Shown here: piece by piece, positions 1 to 5,958 of the stretch
Numbering within the stretch: position 1 is the first letter of the stretch
How the letters are laid out: each line of letters opens with the position of its first letter
Source of the DNA: Lentisphaerota bacterium
GTDB lineage: Bacteria > Verrucomicrobiota > Kiritimatiellia > RFP12 > UBA1067
Reading direction: 5' to 3'
Assembly (NCBI GenBank): GCA_015061765.1
Contig: SUVZ01000255.1
Span: forward strand, 1 to 5,958
Length of the DNA: 5,958 bases
The notes under the pieces: model-generated
What the model was told of the DNA's origin: nothing
Database searches by the model: none
Seen by the model: the letters and a program-made list of their open reading frames with translations, nothing else
Position numbers and translations under genes: made by a program

Positions 1-155
1 CTTTCACGAAGACAGGTCGAACGGAAGTCAGGCTTGAACGCCGGTATAAAACAATTCGTGATGTGATGACCGGGGATGTTATCGGTAGAGATACGGATTC
101 GTTTGTGCTTTCGTCCACCGGACCTCGCATCTGGCTTTTGGAAACGATTGACTGA
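1..155 (+). CDS. C-terminal end of a probable glycoside hydrolase (5' end outside window)
   Basis: An open frame enters from the left edge (first whole codon at 3) and ends at TGA 153-155, giving the last 50 residues of a protein. The tail contains VRLERRY, then RDVMTGDVIGRDTDSF, and ends with GPRIWLLETID. A segment of the type 'D-x-x-TG-x-V-x-G...SF-x-L', closing with a hydrophobic strand shortly before the stop, is typical of the C-terminal beta-sandwich of many secreted glycoside hydrolases, where it refers to nothing catalytic. That family resemblance is my recognition of the pattern; the exact GH family cannot be assigned from 50 residues. The other two forward frames hit stops at about 35 and 64, which supports this frame. 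It lies on the same strand as the GH78 gene, 134 bases upstream of it, so it may belong to the same locus but perhaps not the same transcript, because the palindrome at 190-245 lies between them. Confidence 0.6.
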   Translation, partial: FTKTGRTEVRLERRYKTIRDVMTGDVIGRDTDSFVLSSTGPRIWLLETID

Positions 156-189
156 CAATAATGCGACAATTGCAGATCAATGGGAATTT

Positions 190-245
190 GGTAGGGCGGG
201 CTGTCCTCAGCCCGCCGCGGCGGCGTGGGGACACGCCGCCCTACC
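190..245. repeat. 56-base intergenic palindrome built from two inverted hairpin units
   Basis: Each 28-base half (190-217 and 218-245) is nearly the reverse complement of the other, and each half also folds on itself. Hairpin 1 is a 9-bp stem, 195-203 with 208-216, around the loop TCCT (204-207). Hairpin 2 is a 9-bp stem, 219-227 with 232-240, around the loop GGGA (228-231). The outer ends GGTAGGGCGG (190-199) and CCGCCCTACC (236-245) match perfectly over 10 bp. The halves differ only by a GC/CG swap at 200-201, a matching swap at 210-211, and one loop base, so every hairpin pair is preserved. It starts 34 bases after the upstream stop codon and ends 44 bases before the GH78 start. No T-run follows it, no protein is encoded in it, and no clear target-site duplication flanks it. 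I read it as a dispersed REP/MITE-like palindromic element. That it is multicopy is inference, since only one copy is in the window. Confidence 0.8.
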
Positions 246-281
246 GGTTCTTGCAACAACGTCATAATATCGAAGTTTGGT

Positions 282-287
282 AAGGGG
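282..287 (+). promoter_or_regulatory. Weak, closely spaced Shine-Dalgarno-like site of the GH78 gene
   Basis: AAGGGG lies only 2 bases before the ATG at 290, which is closer than the usual 5-9 bases and not a perfect match to the anti-SD. An in-frame TAA at 281-283 overlaps the site and excludes any earlier in-frame start, so 290 is the first possible ATG. The site may be inefficient, or translation may rely on other features of the leader. Confidence 0.4.
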
Positions 288-289
288 CT

Positions 290-2779
290 ATGATTTCACT
301 ATTGTTAGCTACATTCATAGGAGTAGATGCAAAACTGCCGCCCGGTACGAACGGAGTTTGCGATACGGCCGCGTTTGTGAAGACGGTGACAAACCGATCT
401 GAAGTGGTGAAGGCAGAGTGGATGGTGACGGGGCTTGGCGTATTTCGCGTTTGGATGAACGGCATTGAGGTTGGCGCCGAAGACTTTCTCAAGCCCGGGC
501 TTACGCATGTAGATAAACGCCGCTCGACATTCACATACGATGTGACATCGCTGATGGAGAGAGCTCAGGGCGGTGTGAATGTCCTTGCCGCCGAGGTTTC
601 CACGGGATGGTGGCGCGATAAAGTCGTGAAGGCTCCGTATTTGAAGGCCAAGAAAGAATCCGGTTTCCACGGTGTACTTAAATTCAGGTTCTCGGATGGT
701 TCTGTGAGTGAGGTTGCCACGGATGAGTCATGGCGAGGCGCATATTACAGTCCGGTAACGCATGCGGAGATATATTGGGGCGAAGATTTTGATGCGCGTG
801 TCGAAACTGCTTGGCGCAAGACTGGTAATGTTGATTGGCCGGCGGCTAAACTCAATCATGAGTTTTCCGGGGAACTTACGCCGATGGAAGGACGGTCGAT
901 AAAGGTGCGCCGTGATCTTACGCTTATGCCGAAGTCGATCTATGTATGGAAGGGAGCGGAAGGTGCGTCAGAGGACCGTTTCGGCAAAGTGAAGATATTG
1001 CGTCGCGGGGAGCTTTCCGGTAAGGTGGAACTGCTGCCCGGAGAGACGCTGGTGGTTGATTTTGGACAGAATGCGTCGGGGGTGCCTGAATTTACAGCAG
1101 TTGCCGAGAGAGGAACGATGCTTTGCGCCCGCCCTGCCGAAATGCTGAACGATAGTCAGGGAGAGAAAATCCGTGGCAACGACGGCCCTGCCGGCAGCGC
1201 GTATTTCGCCAATTACCGGAAAGCGCGCACTATTGCGCAGTATACCTTCTCCGGATACGGAGAAGAGACATACATGCCGACCTTTTCGTTTTTTGGCGGA
1301 CGCTATTTCTCGTTTACGGCAACTGGAAAAGTGTCGTTTTCTTCGATCAGGTATCTTCCTGTCATGTCGATCGCCAAGGAAGATGAGACCGGCGTTCTTG
1401 TAACCGGGCACGAGGGAATAAACAAGCTTATTTCCAATTGCGTCTGGGGGATGCGCTCGAACTTCCTTTCTGTGCCTACCGACTGTCCGCAGCGCAATGA
1501 ACGGCTCGGATGGACCGGCGACACCCAGGCGTTCTCCGGGGCTGCAGTATACGCCGCTGATGTGTATGGCTTTTTCATGAAGTGGATGACCGATATGCGT
1601 GACACTCAAATGCAGGAAGGGGAGCGCTCCGTCAATGACCGTATGCCGAATCATCCGGGCTCGTTCAGGAGTGTCGCGCCGCCGGGACCGGCCGGAGGCT
1701 CTGGCCATCGCATCGGTTGGAGCGATGCAGGTGTGATAGTTCCCTATGCCGTGTGGAAGCAGTTTGGCGATACACGTATCATCAGCGACAACTGGGATGC
1801 GATGTGTAATTTTATGTCACTTCTCAAGCGTACGAAGTACATAACCGGTAAAAAGGAAAAACAGACGGCTGATTGGCTTTCGATGGAGAAATATGAGGCA
1901 TGGCGTCGGGGATGGGGTTCAAAGTATGCAGATAATCCGTTCTGGACAGGAGAGACGGAAGAGGATATGCGCAGGTACTGGGACTTCCTTGGCGCATGCT
2001 ACCGTATCATGGATCTCAGAATGATGTGCGAGATGGGCAAGGCCATTGGCCGGAATGTGGCAGTGGAAGCATTCGCCGCCGAAGAGAAGGAAGCGGTTGC
2101 GGAATTTCGTGAAAAGCATCTCGATGCCGACGGTTTAGCGCCTAAGTTCCTGCGCGGCATGCAGACTCCAGCTCTATTTCTCATTCGGCTTGGACTTCTC
2201 AAATCACCAGCTGACGTGAAGAGGACGGCTGATGAGCTCACTGCGTCCCTCAAGGCCGATGGATTTAGGCCACGTACGGGGTTTCTTGGCACAACGATTC
2301 TCCTTGATACACTTGTTGATGAACTCAACGATTCCGATCTTGCGTATTCGGTATTGCTTCAGCGTGGTTGCCCCGGATGGCTGTATTCGGTCGATCAGGG
2401 CGCTACCACAATCTGGGAGCGATGGAATGGCTATACGAAGGAGAAGGGCTTTGGCCCAGTGGCGATGAACAGCTTCAACCACTACGCATACGGTGCGGTG
2501 TTGGGCTGGATGTACCGAACGATGGCAGGAATACGGCCGGGAAAGGATGGTGGTTATCGTAAATTTGTTCTCGCTCCGCATCCCGATAAGCGCATCGGCT
2601 TTTGTTCGGCGGAATATCGTACACGTCACGGTGTTGTGAAAAGCTCATGGCGGTATGACGCTGACGGTCAATGCTGTTATTCGTTCACAGTTCCCGAAGG
2701 AACGACTGCGACGCTTCGGTTGCCGGGAATGCCCGAAAAGAATCTTACTTGCGGTGTTTACGAAATGAAGGCAAGATAA
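290..2779 (+). CDS. GH78 alpha-L-rhamnosidase, secreted or periplasmic
   Basis: This 829-residue enzyme should hydrolyse terminal alpha-L-rhamnosyl linkages by the inverting GH78 mechanism. Domains in order: a short hydrophobic N-terminus (about 1-14, a probable but minimal signal peptide); an N-terminal beta-sandwich (about 38-205, with TGLGVFRVWMNG, KPGLTHVDKR and TYDVTSLM); the concanavalin-like rhamnosidase domain (about 235-355, with VDFGQNASG and FFGGRYFSF); the (alpha/alpha)6 catalytic barrel (about 365-745); and a C-terminal beta domain (about 748-820, with VPEGTTATLRLPG). The catalytic region is intact. DCPQRNERLGWTGD spans 398-411, with Glu404 the expected general acid. TTIWERW spans 706-712, with Glu710 the expected general base. 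SFNHYAYG is at 728-735, GWSDAG at 476-481 and GFLGT at 664-668. These roles are assigned by analogy with characterised GH78 enzymes. It lacks the additional N-terminal carbohydrate-binding domains of longer family members. The next gene follows after 2 bases, indicating an operon. The fold and family are secure; the natural rhamnoside is unknown. Confidence 0.95.
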   Translation: MISLLLATFIGVDAKLPPGTNGVCDTAAFVKTVTNRSEVVKAEWMVTGLGVFRVWMNGIEVGAEDFLKPGLTHVDKRRSTFTYDVTSLMERAQGGVNVLAAEVSTGWWRDKVVKAPYLKAKKESGFHGVLKFRFSDGSVSEVATDESWRGAYYSPVTHAEIYWGEDFDARVETAWRKTGNVDWPAAKLNHEFSGELTPMEGRSIKVRRDLTLMPKSIYVWKGAEGASEDRFGKVKILRRGELSGKVELLPGETLVVDFGQNASGVPEFTAVAERGTMLCARPAEMLNDSQGEKIRGNDGPAGSAYFANYRKARTIAQYTFSGYGEETYMPTFSFFGGRYFSFTATGKVSFSSIRYLPVMSIAKEDETGVLVTGHEGINKLISNCVWGMRSNFLSVPTDCPQRNERLGWTGDTQAFSGAAVYAADVYGFFMKWMTDMRDTQMQEGERSVNDRMPNHPGSFRSVAPPGPAGGSGHRIGWSDAGVIVPYAVWKQFGDTRIISDNWDAMCNFMSLLKRTKYITGKKEKQTADWLSMEKYEAWRRGWGSKYADNPFWTGETEEDMRRYWDFLGACYRIMDLRMMCEMGKAIGRNVAVEAFAAEEKEAVAEFREKHLDADGLAPKFLRGMQTPALFLIRLGLLKSPADVKRTADELTASLKADGFRPRTGFLGTTILLDTLVDELNDSDLAYSVLLQRGCPGWLYSVDQGATTIWERWNGYTKEKGFGPVAMNSFNHYAYGAVLGWMYRTMAGIRPGKDGGYRKFVLAPHPDKRIGFCSAEYRTRHGVVKSSWRYDADGQCCYSFTVPEGTTATLRLPGMPEKNLTCGVYEMKAR
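2767..2771 (+). promoter_or_regulatory. Ribosome binding site for the DUF4091 gene, inside the end of the GH78 gene
   Basis: GAAGG lies in the last codons of the GH78 gene, 10 bases before the ATG at 2782. This placement favours 2782 over the second ATG at 2785 (13 bases) and over a longer in-frame start at 2671. The longer start would overlap the GH78 gene by over 100 bases and bury the signal peptide. Confidence 0.55.
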
Positions 2780-2781
2780 GC

Positions 2782-5571
2782 ATGATGAAACATAGCTTAA
2801 CGAAAATTACGGGTTCGGCATATTGCATTAACGCGCTCGTCATGTCGGCAGCGACGGTTTTCTGCATGACGGCTTATGCCGTTTCCGATTTGAAGTGGGA
2901 GCCTTCCAAACCGGGGGTCTGTTCGCTCATGCCCGGCAAAGGGCGAGACGGGGGAGTTGCGATGGCGATTTGCGGCAAGGCCGGCGAGAGAATAAACGGC
3001 AGCTGGCGTGTAAGGCAATATGAGTATCGCCCCGATACTTTCTACGGAATGGCGTATTGGGTAAACCGTGAGCGTACCGGTTCCGAACTTGTGTTTGAAA
3101 ACGCTTTTCACTGGGTGATAAACAGCGCTCATATAACCAGCGGGTGGGAAGAACTTAAAACAGTGTTTAAAACACCGCCGTCGCCGACGAGCATGGTGGG
3201 TAAGATTGAGTTGCGGGAATGGAAATCGCAGGGCTTGACGCTTTTTGATTCACCAAGGATGGTTGAACTCGTTCCTGAGTGGCGCAAAGAGCAGGGGTTG
3301 GAACTGGGGCATGGAGAGTTTGTGTGCGGAAATCGCTATTCGTTTACGACTCAACTGAAGGCTCCCGTCTGTGCAGCGGCGCGTCCGTTCGTCTGGGCGC
3401 GCAGCGGCGCTCGAAGCGGCTTCAAACTCGATATTCCTTCCGGAGGTGAAGTGCTGTACCGTTTTTCGCTTCCCAATCGCAGGTTTAAAGACGCGGAAGG
3501 TACAATAGCAAGCGTATACCGCAAGGGCGGACGTTTGACGGTGGCGGCTTCCGCCGACGGCGGATCGGACTGGACGCAGCTTGCCAGCATTACCGATGCT
3601 ACGCCGTATAAGATATCGTTTCCGGCAAAATTATTCCCTTGCGCCGAGGTGTTACTTCGCTTGCGCATGGAAGGCGCTCCCAAGGATCGCATTCATATTG
3701 GTATGCTCGGCTTTTCCGGTCATTTCGAGGGTAAGCCGGTGCGAATGGCCGGCAAGACGCGGTTTGTAGAAAAGGCCACCGGTGCGGTGTTTCTTGAAGC
3801 GGGAAGTTTAGACTACCGCGTAGATACGTTCGGCGAGCGGTTGCCGGAGTCGGCGGACGGAATTCAGCTGTGGCGCGCAAGTTCGGGGCGCAAGGTCATG
3901 CGCGATGCCGAAGTTCCGTCGGCCACGGCCGGTGCGGTGACGGTCAAGACTGCCGCCAATGAGGCGGAAGCCGCACAATTAGTGGTTACGCCGGAGCGAG
4001 ACTTGCAGGATGTGCGACTTGAAGTTGAAGGGCCGCTCACCGCGAAGCGTTGGGGAGTTTTCAAAAAAGGAGCGATTGACGTTTCCGCCGTTGAGATTCT
4101 GCGCGAACATTATCTTGATATTACCATAACCACCGATCAGCTCGGAACGAGAGACGCCTGGCCTGATGCATTGCCGCCTCAGGATGGGGGATTGTGGCCG
4201 GCGAGAGGCGGAGAAAGCACGCCGTTCTGGATCAAGGTTAAGCCGCCCAAGGGTACGCCGAAGGGGGTTTACCGCAGCGCGCTGCTCGTAAAGTACAAGG
4301 AATCGGAAGCTTCGGCGGAGAAGGTGCTGCGCGTTCCTTTCGAGGTCGAGGTGTTCGGGTTTGAACTGCCGGACGAAATGACGGTGAAGACGCCTTTCGG
4401 CATTAACTATAATACGATTTATCATTACCATCGTGCAACCAACGCTGCGGACAAGGCCGCCGTCAAGGAGCGTTATCTGAAATTCCTCGGCGACAACCAT
4501 ATATCGCCATATCCGATTGCCGATGCACAACCGGTTCTCAAGTGGAAGAATCTCAAAGATACGCAGAAGCTCTCGCTCATGATCGATTGGGAGAAGTTCG
4601 ATCGGGAAATGGAGGATGCTATCGCAAAATATCACTATAACGCGATTAAAGTTCCTTTGCAGGGGCTGGGCGGCGGCAATCAGAATATCCGCCATAAAGC
4701 GCAGATCGCCGGAGTTGAGCGCGGCAGTTTGCTGTATGAGAAAATGATGAAAATGTATCTTCAGGAAGTGGAGCGGCATTTCGAAGAAAAGGGCTGGATA
4801 GACAAGGCGTTTGTATATTGGTTCGACGAGCCTCTCGGGCAGGATTATGCATTTGTGAATGCCGGCATGGAAACGTTAAAGAAGTATGCGCCTAAACTGA
4901 GGCGGATGATCACCAACCGGTGCACGACGGATCTCATGGATACGATCAATACATGGTGCCCCGTGCCGCATCACCTGCATGTGCCGGAACTTGCCGAGTG
5001 TCGAGCGCGCGGAGATGAAATGTGGTGGTATATCTGCAGCAGTCCTCCCGCCACCTTGCCGGGCTGCCAGATAGATCACCCGGGAACCGATCTCAGGGTG
5101 TGGCTGTGGCAGAGCTGGGATGAGGATATCTCCGGGATTCTGATTTGGACGGTAGTGTGGTGGAGCGGCCGCGCCGGATATCCGGATTTGAATAATCAGC
5201 AGGATCCTTATCTTGATCCAGTCGGCTGGGGCAAGCGGTACAATCCCGGCGTGAAAGTGTCGGTATGGGGAAACGGCGATGGTAGATTCTGCTATCCGCC
5301 GCTTGCCGCCCGCAACGGACGGCAGAAAGAGACTGTAATTGCCGATCCAGTTAGCTGCATCCGCATGGAGATGCTTCGCGACGGGATCGAGGATTACGAA
5401 TATTTCGCGATGCTAAAGCGTCTCGATGCGAAAAACCCGCTTCTTGTCGTGCCGAAAAACGTTTATCGTGCGCTCGACGACTATTCCGCCAATCCCGCTT
5501 ACATGGAAACCCATCGTGAAAAGCTCGCCGGAGAGATCGAGCGGTTGATTGAAGGAGGAAAATCGAAATGA
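2782..5571 (+). CDS. Secreted DUF4091/GH123-like glycosidase with extra N-terminal domains
   Basis: A 929-residue protein from the ATG at 2782. A signal peptide is clear: a basic start (MMKHSLTK), a hydrophobic stretch, and AYA before a likely cleavage at 33/34. Residues about 34-165 and 170-320 look like two beta-sandwich modules (the second has FKLDIPSGG, a strand-rich SADGGSDWTQL segment and IHIGMLGFSG); I cannot name their families. Residues about 335-528 match the beta-sandwich that precedes GH123-type barrels (TPFWIKVKPPKGTPKGVYR, VEVFGFELPDEM). The barrel follows (about 533-815) with WFDEP at 680-684; adjacent Asp682-Glu683 matches the catalytic Asp-Glu pair of GH123 N-acetylgalactosaminidases, which use substrate-assisted catalysis. 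The DUF4091 hallmark IRMEMLRDGIEDYEY is at about 860-874. Four cysteines (714, 726, 752, 762) sit near the active-site end and could form disulfides. It starts 2 bases after the GH78 stop and overlaps the next gene by ATGA. Glycosidase activity is likely, but GalNAc specificity is not established: most DUF4091 proteins are uncharacterised. Confidence 0.85.
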   Translation: MMKHSLTKITGSAYCINALVMSAATVFCMTAYAVSDLKWEPSKPGVCSLMPGKGRDGGVAMAICGKAGERINGSWRVRQYEYRPDTFYGMAYWVNRERTGSELVFENAFHWVINSAHITSGWEELKTVFKTPPSPTSMVGKIELREWKSQGLTLFDSPRMVELVPEWRKEQGLELGHGEFVCGNRYSFTTQLKAPVCAAARPFVWARSGARSGFKLDIPSGGEVLYRFSLPNRRFKDAEGTIASVYRKGGRLTVAASADGGSDWTQLASITDATPYKISFPAKLFPCAEVLLRLRMEGAPKDRIHIGMLGFSGHFEGKPVRMAGKTRFVEKATGAVFLEAGSLDYRVDTFGERLPESADGIQLWRASSGRKVMRDAEVPSATAGAVTVKTAANEAEAAQLVVTPERDLQDVRLEVEGPLTAKRWGVFKKGAIDVSAVEILREHYLDITITTDQLGTRDAWPDALPPQDGGLWPARGGESTPFWIKVKPPKGTPKGVYRSALLVKYKESEASAEKVLRVPFEVEVFGFELPDEMTVKTPFGINYNTIYHYHRATNAADKAAVKERYLKFLGDNHISPYPIADAQPVLKWKNLKDTQKLSLMIDWEKFDREMEDAIAKYHYNAIKVPLQGLGGGNQNIRHKAQIAGVERGSLLYEKMMKMYLQEVERHFEEKGWIDKAFVYWFDEPLGQDYAFVNAGMETLKKYAPKLRRMITNRCTTDLMDTINTWCPVPHHLHVPELAECRARGDEMWWYICSSPPATLPGCQIDHPGTDLRVWLWQSWDEDISGILIWTVVWWSGRAGYPDLNNQQDPYLDPVGWGKRYNPGVKVSVWGNGDGRFCYPPLAARNGRQKETVIADPVSCIRMEMLRDGIEDYEYFAMLKRLDAKNPLLVVPKNVYRALDDYSANPAYMETHREKLAGEIERLIEGGKSK
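5552..5558 (+). promoter_or_regulatory. Strong Shine-Dalgarno site of the alpha/beta hydrolase gene
   Basis: AAGGAGG is a near-perfect SD sequence 9 bases before the ATG at 5568. It lies inside the last codons of the DUF4091 gene, where it encodes the Glu-Gly-Gly of the C-terminus. It fixes the start of the next gene and, with the ATGA overlap at 5568-5571, indicates translational coupling. It is the best ribosome site in the window. Confidence 0.8.
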
Positions 5572-5958
5572 AATCCTTGAAATTCATTCTTGGCTTATGG
5601 CTCGCGCTGGATGCGACTTGCGTTCATGCTTTGCCGGCGACGGCAAAATGGAATCTTGAAGAACTCTATCGCACACCTCAATCCTGGCCGTGCGAGGCTT
5701 TTGCGGCGAAGAGCAACCAGTTGAGCGTCGTTACGGAGAGCGGAACGGTGACGGCTCGATATGTCTGGCTGGAAGGCCTTGCGTACAAGGGTAAGCCCAC
5801 AAAGTTTCTGGCATGCTACGCCATACCCAAAACTGCTGACGGCAGGAGCGTTCCGGCGATGGTTTGCGTTCACGGCGGCAACGGCACGGCTTATCGTGAG
5901 TGGGTGGAGCTCTGGGCGAAACGCGGATATGCGGCCATCGCCATGGATACGTGCGGCT
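5568..5958 (+). CDS. Secreted alpha/beta hydrolase, esterase/dienelactone-hydrolase type (3' end outside window)
   Basis: Translating from 5568 gives 130 residues that run off the right edge. The start MKSLK plus a hydrophobic stretch and VHA forms a signal peptide with probable cleavage after residue 21. The mature part begins with a WNLEELYRTP segment, then strands including VWLEGLAYKGKPTKFLACYAIP (about 67-87). Next comes VPAMVCVHGGNGTAYREWV from residue 95, and then the strand-turn GYAAIAMDTCG (120-130). HGG (102-104) after a hydrophobic strand is the oxyanion-hole region of alpha/beta hydrolases, and the following 'W...RGYAAIAMD' is the usual next strand. The arrangement resembles acetylxylan-esterase-like and dienelactone-hydrolase-like proteins that accompany glycosidases. 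The nucleophile serine, acid and histidine would lie beyond the window, so activity cannot be confirmed. By context it could remove acyl groups from the same glycan, but a peptidase-like relative of this fold is not excluded. Confidence 0.8.
   Translation, partial: MKSLKFILGLWLALDATCVHALPATAKWNLEELYRTPQSWPCEAFAAKSNQLSVVTESGTVTARYVWLEGLAYKGKPTKFLACYAIPKTADGRSVPAMVCVHGGNGTAYREWVELWAKRGYAAIAMDTCG

Noticed and set aside
190..245. Rho-independent terminator
   Set aside because: The stem is strong but no T-run follows on the + strand (CCGGTTCTTG) and none is seen for the - strand either (AATTCCCATT after the element). A repeat element with two inverted hairpins explains it better, although some effect on readthrough is possible.
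76..267. A 63-codon forward open frame reading through the palindrome
   Set aside because: It overlaps the coding tail ending at 155 in another frame, reads through the palindromic repeat giving low-complexity Ala/Pro sequence, and has no ribosome site.
148..270. Sigma-70-type promoter for the GH78 operon
   Set aside because: TTGACT (148-153) and TTGCAA (251-256) look like -35 boxes, but neither has a convincing -10 at 16-18 bases; CATAAT at 263-268 is only 6 bases after the second. Promoter consensus in the likely host group is also uncertain.
1490..1535. Loss of a catalytic residue in the GH78 motif (Asn403 where Asp is common)
   Set aside because: The general-acid Glu404 and flanking residues are intact, and Asn at this position is a familiar variant in the family, so inactivation is not supported.
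968..1708. Long minus-strand open frame of 246 codons opposite the GH78 gene
   Set aside because: Its translation is rich in Arg, His and Ser with no recognisable domain, and it lies opposite strongly conserved GH78 coding sequence.
2671..2781. Longer N-terminus for the DUF4091 protein starting at 2671
   Set aside because: This would overlap the GH78 gene by over 100 bases and place 37 residues before a complete signal peptide; the ATG at 2782 has a spaced GAAGG site.
3979..4779. Long minus-strand open frame of 266 codons opposite the DUF4091 gene
   Set aside because: It is antisense to a recognised glycosidase domain, is full of Arg and His, and shows no family resemblance or ribosome site.

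Overview
The window reads as part of a carbohydrate-degradation locus of a Gram-negative bacterium, most likely a member of the Planctomycetes-Verrucomicrobia-Lentisphaerae-Kiritimatiellota group. That placement is inference. It rests on secreted GH78 and DUF4091/GH123-like enzymes sitting beside a secreted alpha/beta hydrolase, on moderate GC content, and on a GC-rich palindromic intergenic element of a kind I associate with those genomes. No taxonomic marker gene is present.

Layout: (1) 1-155 is the 3' end of a gene that starts outside the window, whose tail looks like the C-terminal beta-strand region of a glycoside hydrolase. (2) 156-289 is a short intergenic region dominated by a 56-base imperfect palindrome (190-245) made of two inverted hairpin units that differ by paired compensatory changes. 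(3) 290-2779 encodes a GH78 alpha-L-rhamnosidase with its catalytic motifs intact. (4) 2782-5571 encodes a large secreted DUF4091/GH123-like glycosidase with two extra N-terminal domains I cannot name. (5) 5568 to the window end encodes the first 130 residues of a secreted alpha/beta hydrolase of the acetylxylan-esterase/dienelactone-hydrolase type. All genes are on the + strand.

The three genes from 290 onward are packed as an operon, with a 2-base gap and then a 4-base ATGA overlap, so they are probably co-transcribed and translationally coupled. Taken together, an exo-rhamnosidase, a probable glycosidase and a probable esterase suggest stepwise dismantling of a rhamnose-containing, possibly acylated polysaccharide or glycoconjugate outside the cytoplasm. 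The actual substrate cannot be read from the sequence. I see no RNA gene, CRISPR array, transposase or phage feature. The most unusual structure is the compensated double-hairpin palindrome, not a new protein system.
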